Source of the DNA: Prevotella sp.
GTDB taxonomy: Bacteria; Bacteroidota; Bacteroidia; Bacteroidales; Bacteroidaceae
Reading direction: 5' to 3'
NCBI GenBank assembly: GCA_017934525.1
Contig: JAGBJJ010000049.1
Span: forward strand, 30,906-94,905
Length of the DNA: 64,000 bases
Shown: positions 63,333 to 64,000 of the stretch, piece after piece
Layout of the letters: every line of letters begins with the position of its first letter
Position numbering within the stretch: position 1 is the first letter of the stretch
Notes under the pieces: model-generated
What the model was told of the DNA's origin: nothing
Database searches by the model: none
Seen by the model: only the letters and a program-made list of their open reading frames with translations
Program-made: the position numbers and the translations under genes

Positions 63333-64000
63333 CAACTTGGAGACGGGCAATGAGAACGGTGGTGCTGCTGGCAGCCTTTGGATGGAATGCGGCGGCACCG
63401 GCTCAGACAACATGGGGTAAGACCGACCACAAGGGAGAGCCTTGGGTGAAAAACAGCTCGCGCCCTTTCAGCATAGAAAACGGACTGGAGGGGCGCCATC
63501 TCTCGGTGTGGGCCAGCCACGGGCGCTACTTCGACCAGACCAAAGACACGTGGAAGTGGCAGCGCCCCTCACTCTTCTGCACCAACGAAGACCTCTACAC
63601 GCAGACCATCGTGGTGCCCTATCTCATCCCCATGCTCGAAAATGCCGGCGCAGTGGTCTTCACGCCTCGCGAGCGCGACTGGCAGCGCCATGAAGTGGTG
63701 GTAGACAACGACGACCGCCGCTCGCTGGTGTTCTATCGCGAGAACTCACTACTTCACCCATGGGCCACGGCGCCCGCTCCCGGCTTTGCCTTTCACGAGG
63801 GGCCCTACCACGACCAAGAGAACCCCTTTGCAGCCGGAAGTGCCCGCATGGCAGCCACCACGCGCAGCAAATCGAAGCTGAGCACCGTCAACTACCAGCC
63901 CGACATTCCAGAAGAAGGTCGCTATGCCGTCTACGTGAGCTATCAGACCGTGGAGGGAAGCATCGACGACGCAGCCTACACCGTGTGGCACAAAGGCCAG
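63329..64000 (+). CDS. Secreted protein, N-terminal part (golvesin/amidase-type, cut by window edge)
   Basis: The open frame runs 224 codons to the right edge from the ATG at 63329, overlapping the acyltransferase stop (ATGA). A signal peptide covers about residues 1-30. The following segments GRHLSVWASHGRYFDQTKDTW and TQTIVVPYLIPMLENAGAVVFTPRERD resemble the start of large Bacteroidetes proteins annotated as xanthan lyase or N-acetylmuramoyl-L-alanine amidase with a golvesin-type domain. The catalytic part lies outside the window, so the activity is uncertain. Confidence 0.65.
   Translation, partial: MTTWRRAMRTVVLLAAFGWNAAAPAQTTWGKTDHKGEPWVKNSSRPFSIENGLEGRHLSVWASHGRYFDQTKDTWKWQRPSLFCTNEDLYTQTIVVPYLIPMLENAGAVVFTPRERDWQRHEVVVDNDDRRSLVFYRENSLLHPWATAPAPGFAFHEGPYHDQENPFAAGSARMAATTRSKSKLSTVNYQPDIPEEGRYAVYVSYQTVEGSIDDAAYTVWHKGQ

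Overview
The window is about 64 kb of a Bacteroidales chromosome, most likely a relatively GC-rich member of the Prevotellaceae. Four things point there. There is a SusC/SusD pair. Promoters follow the Bacteroidetes TTTG / TAnnTTTG pattern with almost no Shine-Dalgarno sequences. The Nuo cluster has a fused NuoCD and no NuoEFG. The bat aerotolerance genes are present. No rRNA, CRISPR array, insertion sequence, phage or plasmid gene was seen. The species is inferred only from gene content.

Layout. 1-8.1 kb (minus): nuoA-B-CD-H-I-J-K-L-M, running off the left edge. 8.4-22.7 kb (minus): a very compact 13-gene run, ftsY-rimO-HU-HU/LysM-moxR-DUF58-(membrane protein)-batA-batB-batC-batDE-PAP2-queA, with gaps of 0-36 bp and several stop/start overlaps. 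22.8-28.3 kb: a divergent promoter feeds a DUF2461 gene leftwards and nth-dipeptidase-phosphatase-rhodanese/MBL-rRNA/tRNA methyltransferase rightwards. 28.5-28.8 kb: tRNA-Ser(GCT) and two identical tRNA-Glu(CTC) with a clear promoter and terminator. 28.9-36.3 kb: tcdA, yraN, two beta-helix secreted proteins flanking a reverse rubrerythrin, a lipoprotein amidase, pgk and a DUF3298 lipoprotein. 36.4-51.7 kb (minus): a small coiled-coil periplasmic protein, a TonB-dependent receptor, a zinc-ribbon membrane lipoprotein, a U32 protease, an M13 metallopeptidase, an ABC-F ATPase, a GH43 enzyme, a B3/B4-domain protein and ligA. 51.8-54.1 kb (plus): rubredoxin, an HExxH protein, a patatin and trmD, followed by mntP (minus). 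54.9-62.1 kb (plus): a SusC-SusD-FN3/beta-helix lipoprotein glycan uptake locus. 62.5-64 kb (plus): a small helical protein, a PlsC-type acyltransferase and the start of a secreted protein cut by the right edge.

How the genes work together. The Nuo complex (electron donor unknown because NuoEFG are absent), the reverse rubrerythrin, the rubredoxin and the Bat system suit an anaerobe that meets traces of oxygen. The SusCD locus and GH43 enzyme point to plant or host polysaccharide use. Most of the window is conserved housekeeping DNA.

The most unusual signals are four. (1) A family of three intergenic arrays (8298-8355, 36968-37025, 62204-62261), each holding three quasi-palindromic RATTYYGGCCRRAATY sites exactly 21 bp (two helical turns) apart, each about 108-120 bp upstream of a -7 box. 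(2) A predicted membrane-spanning HU protein with a cytoplasmic DNA-binding domain and a periplasmic LysM domain. (3) An 8-bp tandem repeat running straight into the nuoM start codon. (4) A 15-bp perfect hairpin that covers the start of a lipoprotein gene and also looks like the terminator of the rubrerythrin gene before it.
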